Source: Jacaranda mimosifolia
Taxonomy: Eukaryota; Streptophyta; Magnoliopsida; Lamiales; Bignoniaceae
Direction of reading: 5' to 3'
NCBI GenBank assembly: GCA_018894105.1
Contig: CM032128.1
Coordinates: forward strand, 29,101,299-29,165,298
DNA: 64,000 nucleotides
The notes beneath the pieces were generated by a model, which worked only from the letters and a program-made list of their open reading frames with translations, was not told where the DNA came from and made no database searches. Shown here piece after piece: positions 1 to 12,224 of the stretch. Position 1 is the first letter of the stretch; each line of letters opens with the position of its first letter. The position numbers were made by a program, and so were the translations under genes.

Positions 1-955
1 GCAGAGCTAGTTAAAATACAAAATATGTTGCTTCAATTCTAAAATATTTGCGAAATAATCACCCAATTCATGCATGCAAAAAAAGAGTGAAAATCTGCAC
101 GATTTTTTGGAAATAAAGAAGGAAAATTTCTACTGGACTTCATATAGAAACCTGCAATCAAGGAAGAGTTATTTAAAGGAAGATATTCGTTGGATCAATC
201 TTCAAGATAATTGTCTAATTCATACCTAGAATAAAGAAAGGATGATTTGTATAATTTTCCAGCATCAGGAAAGGAAAGTAGCCATTGAAACTTCAATATG
301 ACAACTTTCAAATCAAAGAAGGAAAGTTATTGTTGGAGTTTTACATAACCATATGACCAGAGCTAATTCCATATATTAAAAAAGAAAGATAAAAGAAAAG
401 ATGCCGTTGGAATTTTTATGGCAACCTAGACTTAAGAAAGGGACGTTACGACTGGAACTTTATATGGCAACATGACATGCCTAGAAGATGCAAAAAATTC
501 TGAATGAACTTCATCTATTTAAAATAGAAGACGTCTCAAGTCAGAAGTATTAAGCCTTTTCTCAAATTTCAGAATTTTACAAGATATTACTCTGGAAGTT
601 GCGTTGGAAGTTTGCTTTTGCCTTCCATCATCCAGTCTGTTAGAAGTTTCTGCGAATAGAGGAAGTTGTTTTTTGTTATCCATTTCTTATATCTTGTCTT
701 TGCTGTAACTTCACTTGTGTTTAATATAAGTGCAGGTTAAAAATCCTAAGATTACATTTTAGGTAGCAGAGTAGGCTTGCCGAACTACTATAAATCATCG
801 TATTCTTCTTATTTGCTGCTTTTATATACTTTATTCGTTTGGATTCTTATAAAATTGTTTTATCAAACCTTTTACAAAATTTTTCAAAGGAATAAAAATG
901 TTTATTGAATTGAGAAAAAGATCAATTCACCCCATCTTGATCCCTTTTTACTATC
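1..955. repeat. Degenerate LTR-like sequence with internal short repeats
   Basis: No coding region is visible. The first ~480 bases repeat, at irregular 40-80 base spacing, a core resembling AAAGGAAAGTTACTGTTGGA followed by a CTTTATATGGCAAC-like stretch (near 116, 178, 270, 316, 398 and 435). The last part (about 710-955) reads like the end of a Copia LTR and the leader behind it: a run through TTCACCCC, then a short untranslated stretch. No TG...CA pair with a target-site duplication could be fixed, because the left side is cut by the window edge. Calling it a truncated Copia LTR is inference. Confidence 0.4.
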
Positions 956-3900
956 ACACTGAAAGCTGCCTTCTTTCCTTTAGTCTTTCCTTTAGTGTGT
1001 TATCATAGAGTGCAGTTATTTTGTTGCTATTTGCAAAGAGTATCAAACTTGTTGCTAGATCAGGCTCGTCAAAACGCAATACCCCACTGCATGCAGTAGT
1101 TTTGACTATAAATTTGCCTTCTATCGTGTAGAAGAAACTCAATATCCATTAGTCAAAGTACCTTACAGCATTGAGGAAATACAGTGATTAAAAGAATTCC
1201 AATATTTGAACAAGAGGCCCTTTTATACTCTGTTGGGGTGGCACATCTTGGGCGTCCGTGTTATTTCAGGTCAACAGTTTGGATGAATTAGGTTGGTTGA
1301 TCTAGATCCAACCCAATTAAAAAAAACTGGGGTCCTAGTTTTATTAAGAATAAAACTATATATTATTGGGTGCCTAATCCGATCAGATGATAAATTCAAA
1401 AAATTTACAGAATAGCAAGAATTCTTTGACTAAGATGAAACTTAATTACTGGAACAAAGCATGTTTCAGTTTACTGCGAAATCTTTTTTGAGGTTGTGCA
1501 TTCCTTAATCTACCCCACTGTCGGAATCCTAAAAACTAAAGCATAAGTTGCATTAATTTGTTTTGGAGAGCAAAAGCAAATCCCCAGGCAATCTAATTAA
1601 TTAGAGATAATTGGGAGTGATGGTGATAGGTAATTAAGGATTAATGTTCTATGCTAGACAAAGTCATAATGGGGGCCTGGATTTTGAATCACCTCTGATT
1701 AGTCTCTTAATCATATTTTAACAGTATAATGCAGACATTAAGGTACAATAACATTGATCTCTGTCTTCCGCGCCGTTTCCTTTTAAAAAATTTATGGTTT
1801 GACATCAATATCTAAGATCAGTATAAGCTTTTGCTTCAAGGTTGCCATGAAGAGATTAAAGTAAAGTAAAAAGTTAAAGGACGTCATAGATTTTTCAGGC
1901 CAAATGCTCAAAAAAGATTGGATGATTAACTCAGCTGATACGGTAATTTTTTATAACATTAATGCTGCTAAATTAATTATAATGTCTAGAGCATATGTGA
2001 ATTAATTAGTGATTATCTTTGATTATATGGCATCTTAATAGACTTTCATGCCTGGTCATCATTGTTCCGTGGTGTGTAAGATTGTAAGAAAATATTTATA
2101 AATCTGGGTTTGCACACTATGCTGCAATAAATAAAATATTGACGTCATTTGACAACGTATTGATGATATCAAAATTTCAATTTATTACATCATTATACGC
2201 AGACTTAACATATCAACATTTTGCTTAGTATTAATTATCCAAGTAATTAGTACTTAGCATCTACCTTCTCAAAATTGTAAATTAAGAAATACAGTGTTTG
2301 ACTTGTGGTAGTCCACTAACATAGGATGCACATATATAATATAAGAGGTAAAGGGGATTTGAACTTTTGATGTGTGTATGTGTAAATAAAAAAATTACGG
2401 ACACAATTTGTGATTTAAGGACCAATTAAGTGATGATTAATATCCAATTTTGGTTGCTAATAGTTTTGAGGAACATCAAAGTGCCTGAAAAGACAATACA
2501 AAGAGACCCAATTGAAATGCTGTAATTAATAAGAAAGCAATTCCACCAATTTAAGAGCGCCCAAGTACTTTGGTGGTTGTGGAGGCAATTTCTGCTGTCT
2601 TAATCCACCGAAAGGTTGAGAAGTAGCGCATTAATTATTTGAACCCCTAATTCTCGTTAGGGAGAACTTTAGTTGTGCAATATGGGTCATCCATTTTCCT
2701 CTTTTTAAGCAGTTATTCTGATGTGAAGGGTGGGGGAGCATAGGATGGAAAAAATTGAACATTTTTCCAGAATTACTACTTGTGTTCACTTCATCTCATG
2801 AAACATTGTTATCACCAAGATTTAGACCAAGATTTTTGCCTGGAGGAGGACATATATGTGTGAACACACAGTAATAATGTACTACGATTGAAAATGAAAG
2901 CATATAAAATAAACATGGAGGGGAAAAGTTAATAATTATAATAATCACTGCGATAATTACGAAAGTTTATGCTGCTTTCTTTTTCCTTTATATATATATA
3001 TATATGTATATACATTATTAGTTATCTTTCTTGATGACAAAATCAAAAATTATCTTGAACTAATTAATTTAGGGTTACACATCCATTTTACGCCTTTGAA
3101 GGTTTTTTCCTTTCTTTCTTTTTCCTTTTTTGTTTTGTTTTCTGTATTTTGAATCTTGTTTATTTTCGCATAGAACAAAAATAGATAAACTAACACACTC
3201 CCTCAATCGTCAAAATAAGGGGGCAAAAACAAGGGAAGGATCTTTCGATTATGGAATTTCATATGAGAAATACAAAATTATCAAATTAGAAAAAAATAAG
3301 AAGACATATCTAAGCCATTTCTGGCTATCGATTTGAAGTTTTGGTTTGACTTGAATGGTTGCTTTTCATTGGTCTAAAATCAACTCTGTATTAATCCCTA
3401 AAAACATGAGAAAATGGTGCCCAAAACAAAAGATAATTTTGGTGAAACATGTAGTCCAAATCATTTCACTACTCATGGTTTCTTACTCTCGAAGTAAGCA
3501 TATCCAGTTGAACGCGGTTTTATGGGTCCTAATTTACAAAACTCTCAATTCACCACCATAACTTTCCACTTTACTACTAGTACATTTGTTTTTTAGTGGA
3601 ATGTATGACTCTAAAAAACATATGAACAAAGCTGAGATTAACATATTGTTTTTTAAACTAATTATTATTTATTTAGATACTAAAAAATACAGAGTCCTGA
3701 TTAGGTTAATATTACAATCGTCTTTCTTATGAGTTAGATTTCTTACACACATAATGAATGATTGTGGTGTTCTAAGACTAGAAAATTTTTGAACCCACTA
3801 AATATGAATTTCAAAACATACAAAATGAGAAGTAGCTGATCACAGTGTGGTGATATAACTATTTTGAGACAAAAAATCAAGTAAATTAGCACAATAAACT

Positions 3901-4031
3901 ATCTAGTCTATCATCTTATAATTATAGTCTCATTATAGTCGACTGATAATCCAAGAGTTTAACACTATTGGAAGTATTTGTAATCAACATTGCCTGTTTC
4001 TTGTTGCAAGAGAAGGAAAAACTATGTAGAA
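956..4031. other. AT-rich intergenic DNA without a supported gene
   Basis: The six-frame content is short and low-complexity, and the few open stretches (for example near 3130-3560) show no recognisable domain. A (TA)n run lies near 2991-3013 and pyrimidine runs near 3100-3140. No transposon termini were resolved. Confidence 0.6.
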
Positions 4032-4040
4032 TGATTTGTA

Positions 4041-5326
4041 GGCAAAATAACAAAATTTGTCTTGTAATTTTACCCTATTTGGTTTTTCGTCCTATAACTT
4101 GCATAATATCAATTATAGTCCTATAAGTATTAAAAAATTATCATTTTTTCGTCCTTTTTTCTCCGGAGCCAGCGAAACTATCCGGAAAAGGTGACGTGGC
4201 ACGCCGGGCGTGTGACATTTCTTGTTTCTGCCTTGTTGGCAGCTGACATGGCTTGATAAATTAAAAATAAAAAAATAAAAAATGCCAACTAGATATACAA
4301 TAAATATATATATATGATATATATTTATATATACACATATATATATCTAAATATATGTATTTATATATACATACACATACATATATATATTCCCCCACCC
4401 CACCCCCCCCCACCCACTCGATGGGTGGCTGGCCGGCTGAGCTCACCATGGCCAGCCGGTGGCCATGGCCAAGCGGCCTCCATGGTCGGCCCGTCATGGT
4501 TTAGGAATTTTAATTTATATTTAAATTTAATTAAATTATTTTAAATATATGAGTTAAAATAATATTGTTAATGGTAAATTAGGGGAATGTTTGTTATATT
4601 TTTTGTGTGATTTTATTATGCGTTTTGGGAGAATAAATTATTGGAGAATGTGAAAATTGTGTTGGGGAATGTGATTAATTTTTGGTTTTATTTTGGAAAA
4701 TAGTTAAAAATTGAATTTGGAGAATTTTGGTATGTTTTTTTATGTTTTGGGGGAGACATTTTTTTTACTGTAACTGTTAAATCAATGATTTTTTGTTAAA
4801 TTTTTGGAGTGAAAATGAAATTGAGTGATTTTTTTAATAATAATAATAATAATATATATTGTGTATATATAATATATGTATGTATATATTAAAAAATGGG
4901 AAAGTTTTGGGGATAATGAAGGATATTCAGGGAAAAAAATGTGTTTTAGAGGAAAAATGATGATATGTAATATATAAATATATATATATATAAATAGATG
5001 TGTATATATATGTGTGTGTATATATAAATTATATAATATATTTGAAATTTAAAAAAAAAGAAGAAGGAAAATACATGTATGCTGCCAACTAAGCAAGAAA
5101 AAGACAAAAAATACCTGCATGTCAGCTGCCAAAGAGGCAAAAACAAGAAATGTCACACGCCCGGCGTGCCATGTCACCTTTTCCAGCGAGTTTTGCCTGC
5201 TCCGGCGAAAAAAGGGTGAAAAATGATAATTTTTTAATACTTATAGGACTAGAATTGATATTATGCAAGTTATAGGACGAAAAATCAAATGGGGTAAAAT
5301 TACAAGACGAATTTTGTTAGTTTGCC
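4041..5326. mobile_element. Non-autonomous Mutator-like element (MULE-1)
   Basis: The ends are long inverted repeats of about 210 bases (about 4041-4250 and 5117-5326), beginning GGCAAAATAAC and ending GTTAGTTTGCC. Both arms carry a shared GGCACGCCGGGCGTGTGACA-like block. The element is flanked by a perfect 9-bp target-site duplication, TGATTTGTA, at 4032-4040 and 5327-5335. Long terminal inverted repeats with a 9-bp duplication are diagnostic of the Mutator superfamily. No transposase is encoded. Inside are an (AT)n ladder (about 4300-4390), a GC-rich CCATGGCC-containing patch (about 4394-4500) and a nested MITE (about 4572-4970). The same interior plan recurs in the elements at 14015 and 56587. 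Confidence 0.85.
4572..4970. mobile_element. MITE copy nested in MULE-1, same family as the JMJ30 intron MITE
   Basis: Read along the plus strand, this stretch matches the reverse complement of about 33580-34022 over roughly 400 bases. Shared landmarks in the same order are GGGAATGTTTG, GTTTTGGGAGAAT, GGAGAATTTTGGTATGTTT, a TACTGTAAC/CTACTGTAGC block, a TGGAGTGAAAATGAAATTGA-like block and a TAATAATAATAAT run. The left end GGGGAATGTTTG resembles the MITE terminus. The right end is not resolved. It has no coding capacity. Confidence 0.6.
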
Positions 5327-5335
5327 TGATTTGTA

Positions 5336-6024
5336 TGCTTCTTTTCTAGACATGGGTTAATGTTTTTTGCTAGGTTAAAATCTTTTAACTGATCCTGTGA
5401 AATATGAAATAGGTGATTCACCCCTTTATTATAAAAAAGGTTTAGAATTTTTTTTATGTTTTTAGATAGTAGTTGATTGCCTTCTTCCATGTACTTGAGT
5501 TGAATATTTCACTGTCGAGACAAAAATATCCTTATAGACATGCTAATTGACCACATTCTTGACTAGTTTTCAAATGTGTGGCCTGAAAAAATCATTTCAG
5601 CTTGTTTGCAAAAGATTTGGGAATTTTACGGTTGAAAACTCTAGTTCTTCCTAAATTCAAATATCACCCACATTCTTTAGAATTATTTAAAATCGTAATA
5701 TGATTTCTCTCAATGCACATTTACAAAAAAATTGGTACTAAAAAATGATATGCCTTGTGAAAGAAGCTTATCAATCAATTGGTGAAGACAAGCTCAATCA
5801 CGTACAATTTTATAAACTTCAAAAACATACGTAAAAAAATTCACAACAAGAAGTTTATTGGTATCAATATCTTGTAATTTTTAATTAATACATCAGTTAT
5901 AAGAAAGAAGTCATAACAACGAATTATTTTTGCAGATGCATGCTTGTGAAATACTTGTCAAAGTCAATCAATGCAAGATAACAAGTATCGTTTGCTTGGA
6001 ATGATGTGATTAGAAGTGATATAT
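5336..6024. other. Intergenic AT-rich DNA
   Basis: Nothing codes here that can be supported, and no transposon termini were identified. Confidence 0.5.
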
Positions 6025-6415
6025 AAGCAAATGATATATTTTAAGCCCATTATGGTAAAATATTTTAATTTTATGTTTGGTTGGTATTATTAATATATAA
6101 ATAAATTAAAATATAATATATAAATTTACTATTATATCCTTTATATTTTTTAATAAGTTTTCATAATTTTCTTATTCTTTCCCATTTTTTGGATCATGGT
6201 TTAATTGGAAATAAGATAAAAAATAGACCTTATTAAATCTTTGTAATTCTTATCACACCTAATCAAGTCTTCCCCCCTTGATCCATTTTTCAAAAGCAAC
6301 AATAAATAATGTAGAGCCTAGGATTTATCAAGGGCTTTCATCAATTGAAATAAACATTAAAAGAGGCTTGATTAGGTATGTATCACACCTAATCAAGCCA
6401 AGCAAACAAGGAGGA
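6025..6415. mobile_element. MITE-like element ending in a 13-bp hairpin
   Basis: The right end contains a perfect inverted repeat: GGCTTGATTAGGT at 6365-6377 and ACCTAATCAAGCC at 6387-6399, with a 9-base loop, followed by AAGCAAACAAG. A second copy of TATCACACCTAATCAAG lies near 6250. The left side carries a TGTTTGGTTGGTATTA-like end near 6070. Short, AT-rich, non-coding DNA with a TGTTTGG-type terminus is typical of plant MITEs. The exact left border and the target duplication were not found, so the family is unassigned. Confidence 0.4.
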
Positions 6416-8998
6416 CTCAAAGATATTAGATAAATATTAATAATGGAAGGATAAGTAATATATAATATTACAATAAATTCTACTTGCATGATTTATTGAA
6501 AGTGTGGACTAATTTCAATTATGTTATCTTTTAACGTATACATTGTTACGATTAGAAATATCACAATAAAATAATATCTAGATACTTAATATCATGAAAA
6601 GAATTTATTTAATTAAACAAAAAAATACAAGAATGCTTATAATTTATTAATTTTGTATTAGTGAAATTACAACTGTAAACAACATCAATGTCAACATTGC
6701 AAAAAGAGTCAATATATCATGGCATTCATTCTCCAACAATGACAAGTATACGAAGCAAATAAATACTAAAAACACTTAATATACAAAGAATACATCTATT
6801 TATTTTTAAATTATGTAGGTCACAAAAGCACAATGATGCATAAAAAATATATAAAAAACAATAAAGTTGAGAATGAAAGCAGCAAAATAAGTGATCCTGT
6901 ATGAAATAATATACAGCAAAGACTATCTATTCAAGGTATGAGACAATTCAAAAATCATACTCATTTTTATAGGCACAACAAATCCAAATATTTGAGATAT
7001 TTTAGTAGGATGCACTTTATTGTTCCAAAAGTATTGTTTAGATAGTTGATAACAATTCATGGTATAATTCTTGCAATGTCATCAATATTGAAGACCGAAG
7101 AAAGAACAACTTGCGCAAAGTGCAACAATGAAGCAATACCAAGGTAATGAAATATACATACAAAAATAAAGATAAAAAATTACTTATAAAATATGAAATG
7201 AAATGTTGAATGAATTCAAGTTACAAATTAATCTTACATGTCTCACAAAAAGAAGAAAGTGCGTCAACACACTGTTTGAGGAGGCAACAAATGTGTGCAT
7301 TGGGTGGATGATGAACTAGTATTTGAAATTAGTAGAACAAGTAAAACATTATTCCTCCTCATCCTTTAAACCCATTTATTTAATTTTTAGAAAAAAATAA
7401 CATTAGACATAAAAATATTTATGAATTCTGACACAATTTATTTTATAGGAAGAAAATAAACCAAATTATTATAGAATATTAAGTTGACAAGCACAAAATG
7501 AGTTTTGCTTTCTTATTGCTCTGGAAAACAATATGTCAACAATCAATAGACAACTGAAGGTTGCAGTAGACACAATAGAATGATGTAACTTAAAACAAAA
7601 AGGGGAAAAACAATGGCATCAAGAACTATTTCAAGGAAAAATGAGACAATTGAAATTGAAGATCATATAAGCAAAAAAGAAGAGACAACGTGCAAAAAAA
7701 CCAAGAAGAAAAAAAAAAATCAAAATTCTAATGACGATGACACAACACTTAAACAATTGAAGAAGAAAGACAATAAGAAGAGAGCTCAAATTATCAAAAT
7801 CAACATAGAGGGGTGATGGAACCTTATGTGGATCAAATAAGCGAATACTATGGAACCAAAAGTTAGATGTTTAAGCATTTAATAAAGTTAGACTTTATTG
7901 TAATAAAATGATCGCTATCTCAAAAAATTTAGTCACTTTAAAGAAATCAATATTAATTCAATAAAAATTATGACAAACATAATTCATAGAATTCATAAAC
8001 ATAAAAAGTATATAAGTTACATGCAAGGCACGTGCATTGGATTTTGCTTGATTATTTAACGGCCTTAGTTTTGTGACGAGGATATAATATATATATATAT
8101 ATATATACATATGTTCTGCTTGTACATTGCCCAAACATAACTAACAACATACATCAAAAAATTGTCATTTAATTAGGGTTGAAAAGATACACATTATTCT
8201 TTTCTGATGAACTGGTTGTTAATAAAATATCTTGGTTGCTAGAGTGGGTAGCACTCAATATCTACTACGCAAAAAGAAATTTATTTGCTCTTTATGACTA
8301 CATTTCAATTAATATATATTCCCGTCTTAAACTATTCATAAATTAAATGCTTCTTTTGTATTTTCCAGGCATGGCTGCAGATCAATTAAATTTGACTCCA
8401 ATAAGATAGTGAGAATATGTCGTTTGAGAGGGGATGGATTAGAACTTTTGAAAATTTTATAGAGTCAAATGTTGTACTCAAAAACTTTTCCTTTAATAGT
8501 GAGTCTAAGAAGAAATTGTTTAAGATAATTAACGATTGGTTTTTGAAGTTAGAACAACTTGCAGTTTATGTAAGAATAATAAACAATAGTGAAGCACATG
8601 TAAAAGACGTTGATAATGTTTAGATCTACTATCCTGAACTTTCACTTAGAATTTGAAATTTATTAAATTAATTTAAAATATAGTTTGTATAACATAAATA
8701 TAAGTAACTTCACGATAAAGAAAAGGAAATGAAACACTTAATGGGGTGACAAAATTAACCCCCAAAGGAGACCAATAACCAACTCCAAAAGGGGAGACAA
8801 CTAAATCCCATAAGGGATGACAACTCCTAAATGATGTAAGAACTAGCTAATAATCAGTAGTATGAACCAGCAGAACTTCTACCAGAGAGACTTGCACAAT
8901 TTTTGTGTATTTAGGCACGAACTACTATCACTCCATAAGACAAGCTGTGAGCTCTCGTTTTAGGTCTGAACTAGATCAGCATAAATACTTCTAACCAC
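6416..8998. other. Intergenic DNA with weak traces of a decayed coding region
   Basis: Around 7085-7140 a translated stretch contains a C-x2-C pair (TTCAKCNNEAIPR-like), and 7613-7816 is open but lysine-rich and low in complexity. I considered a decayed replication-protein-A-like gene of the kind carried by Helitrons, but no full domain can be followed. The open stretch at 8417-8623 has no recognisable family. A (TA)n run occurs near 8086-8107. I treat the region as non-genic. Confidence 0.4.
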
Positions 8999-9003
8999 AT
9001 ATT

Positions 9004-9973
9004 TGTTGGAAATTGGTCTTCTTTGACCAAATTTTTAAGTATACTCAAGATATTAATTTCTAAAAAATTGGTAATCGTCGTAAACTATGCCGTGGGTAAT
9101 GGCGACAATGTGTTAAAATGACCGAAACCAATTTCAAGTAAATGAAAAATTAATGGTCAAAGTGAGCTACTTGAGAGTTGACTAAGAATACTAGAATGAG
9201 CTAAATGAATAGGAGCGAAACTCCATTCCACATTATAAAAGGTAGATTTGAATATATGTCTCAAATGTGGAGGTAAGATTTGGGCCCCTTAAGAGTACCA
9301 CAAGTGTTTGGAGGGGAGATGACCTATATGGTAGAGGTTTTAATCCAACCCATAGGAGCGCGTGCCGCCGCCCGCCAGTTTTGCCGGCTCGGCTTAGGCG
9401 CTGGGCTAAATTGGGCCTTCAGTTCGATATTAACCTTGGGCCAAATTTAATCTAAATTATTTTTTGGCCCAATAGTGTAAATTATTTTAAAGCCCAATAG
9501 TATCAACAGGAAAAAAACCTTCAAACTTCTGAAATTAATTTTAGCTTATCTTTTTGAAATTTAGAAAAATGAGTGAGTTAATTCTAGCTAATCTAAACCT
9601 CCAAAGGATGCACCTGGACTGCATCCTTCCAACTTCTGCATTGGAACTTTGCAGCAACATTGATGACCACCTTTTCGGCTGCTGCTTTGGCACTATAAAA
9701 TATCAGTCCCAGATCTGCAAATTCATACAATCATACAATATACTACAACATCTTCAACATAGTCCTGAGAGTTCAATACGCTTAACGTTCAAAGAGATCA
9801 GATGGTTTGTAGTGCTGCTATCGTCTAAATTAGTCGTTGTATCTTAGGAGATGATAGACAGTAGCCATTAACAACAGTGTGGGGCTAATTCATCTTAAAG
9901 ACATAGAGCTCTACTCTTGCCTCAACTACTTGACTCTTATTGATCACAAAAATTCCTACTACCGAATTCAACA
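9004..9973 (+). repeat. 5' LTR of Copia-1
   Basis: A 970-base LTR with TG...CA ends. A CTATAAAATATCAG stretch near 9690-9710, also present in the partner LTR, could be the TATA region of the element promoter (inference). The short open stretch at 9554-9847 lies wholly inside the LTR and is not a gene. Confidence 0.85.
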
Positions 9974-10005
9974 ATTTTAAGATAAATTATCCAATTTTTG
10001 TGATC

Positions 10006-11664
10006 ATGGCATCAAATCAAGTTCTTGTTCCGCCAACCACTGCTGTTGCTCAAGTCATTGCACTAGTTTCTGCCCCTGTTCTTACTCACGAAGAAAGACC
10101 AAAATAATTTACTGGAATTGATTTTAAGATGTGGTAGCAAAAAATGATGTTTTACCTAACGACTTTGAGTTTTGTTAGATTTTTGAAAGAGGACGCACCT
10201 GCCGCACCTAAAGATGACAATGATGTCCAAACACAGGTTGCTTTGGATGCCTGGAATCAAAGCGATTTCTTATGCCGGAACTACATCCTAAATGGACTGG
10301 ATGACTCGTTGTATAATGTATATAGCCCTATTAAGACAGCTAAAAAGCTATGCGAGTCACTTGATAAGATATACCAGGCAAAATATGCTTGTTTGAAGAA
10401 ATTTGTGGTGGCCAAATTTTTGGACTACAAGATGGTGGATTCTAAATCCATTATAAGCCAAGTCCAAGAACTGCAGATTATTCTGCACAAAATTCATGCT
10501 GGAAATATAATTTTGAGTGAATCCTTTCAAGTAGTAGCAATCATTGAGAAGCTACCGTCATCATGGAAGGATTTTAAGAACTTTTTCAAACACAAAAAAG
10601 GAGATGGTTCTAGAAAATTTGATTATCTGGTTGAGAATAGAGGAGGACAATCGGATGTCTAATATGAAGACAAACAAAATTAAAATGGAGGCTAAAGCCA
10701 ACATGGTTGAATCAAGGTCAAATGCAAGCAAGAAAAGGAAGTGTCAAGGGGTCGGTCAAAATAGCAAAGGTAAGAAACTTATAAGGTTTCAAAGAAATTG
10801 CTATAATTGTGGAAAGCCGAACCATAAGGCCAAAGATTGTTGACTTCCTAAGAAGAACAAACCAAATCAAACCTATATGACTGAGGAAAAGTTCATACCA
10901 CTAGACCTATTTGAACTGAACCTCTCGGCAATGGTTTTTGAAGCCAACATTGTCGATAATTTGATAGAGTAGTGGATGAATTACCACTAGTGCCACTAGG
11001 CACATTTGTTCTGAAAAATATATGTTTTCAACCTACACTCCTGTTATTGAAAAGAAATTGCATATGGGCAATTCGAAAATTTTTTATATTGCTGAAATGG
11101 GCGATGTTGTTCTAAAAATGACTTCTGGCTAGGAGTTGACACTGAATGAGGTTTTTCTTGTGCCAGACATATGCAAAAACTTAGTGTTAGGGTCTTTGCT
11201 AGTGAAAGACGGTTTTAAACTTGTATTTAAGTCTGATGGATTTGTGCTTTCCAAGAATGGCATGTTCTTTGGTAGAGGCTTTGTGTAGAATAGGCTATTC
11301 AAATTTGATGGAAAGACCGAACTCAACCTTGTTTAAGTGAATAAAAATAATGCCTCTGGAATTAATATATGTGACTCAAAATTTATGTCAACTGGAGGTG
11401 GAAAAGAAAGAGTATTTCATTACTTTTATCGCAAATATGTGCAAATATGGGGGTGCTTGGCCAAGGCAGAAGTACCTCAGTCAAAGCAGCATGTATAATG
11501 GTAAAACTCATCACATTAGACGACGACACAATACCATAAGGCAATTAATCTCAAATGGGGTAATTTCACTTGACTATGTGAAATCAAAGGAAAACTTATC
11601 GGATCTGTTAACCAAAGGCCTATCAGAGATCAACTTAAATGCCTGTCGAAAGGAATGGGATTAA
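10006..11664 (+). pseudogene. Broken gag-pol of Copia-1
   Basis: Translation begins at the ATG at 10006 but meets two stops before 10144. From 10144 to 10662 a Copia-type gag (UBN2-like) can be read, with a segment around residues 90-160 typical of this family. A frameshift then leads into the CCHC zinc knuckle CYNCGKPNHKAKDC (C-x2-C-x4-H-x4-C) at about 10799-10840. Remnants of the protease region (ATRHIC near 10995) and of the region between protease and integrase (to about 11330) follow with stops. The reading then passes from an integrase-like YFITFI straight into the RNase H tail (HIRRRHNTIRQLI...SDLLTKG) by 11510-11660, so integrase and reverse transcriptase are deleted. Confidence 0.8.
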
Positions 11665-12224
11665 ATATCTCAAGTTTAAGAACTAGCATAGCGAACACCC
11701 AACCATGATGACTGGAGACTCAAGAACTTGGTTTAATGGGACAATAAGTTATGAAAGTTCATGTGAGTGCTTCAACCCATTCCTATGACATGGAAGTGCT
11801 GCCTACTGAGTGGGTACCAGGTTAAGTTTTGACTATTAATGATTCCTAGAACTAGAATAAGGGAGTATGGCAGGATACTCTTTTTGGGAGATCACCTATG
11901 TAAGTGTGAAGATGGGTCGCTTCATCGTTAACACTTATGAATCCAAGATTGGTGTCCATGGCCAAAACGGACAAAATTGGAAAGAATTGGAAAGCGTAAG
12001 GACAACTATTGTGTGAGTACTATTATCTTGGTTTACACCAACGGTTGAATAGTTCAAGATATCACGTTCACTGATTAACCAAGTAAGCCCAATAGTGCTT
12101 CACTAAAGAAGGTTCAAAGCCACAAGCTACCTATCCTGATGCAGTAGTTGTTCGCCTTAACTCTCTCGGGTATGCATAAGCATATGCATCATCCATCGCA
12201 CTAATTTTCATTCATGTAGGGGAC

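Noticed and set aside
954..1142. Short minus-strand open stretch
   Set aside because: 62 codons with no recognisable domain, overlapping the edge of an LTR-like repeat and lacking any conserved context.
4261..5146. Tyrosine/isoleucine-rich open stretches
   Set aside because: They are translations of the (AT)n ladders in MULE-1.
7613..7816. Possible small lysine-rich protein
   Set aside because: Composition is dominated by A-rich codons (KKKKK runs) and no start context or domain is visible; kept only as a weak relic hypothesis.
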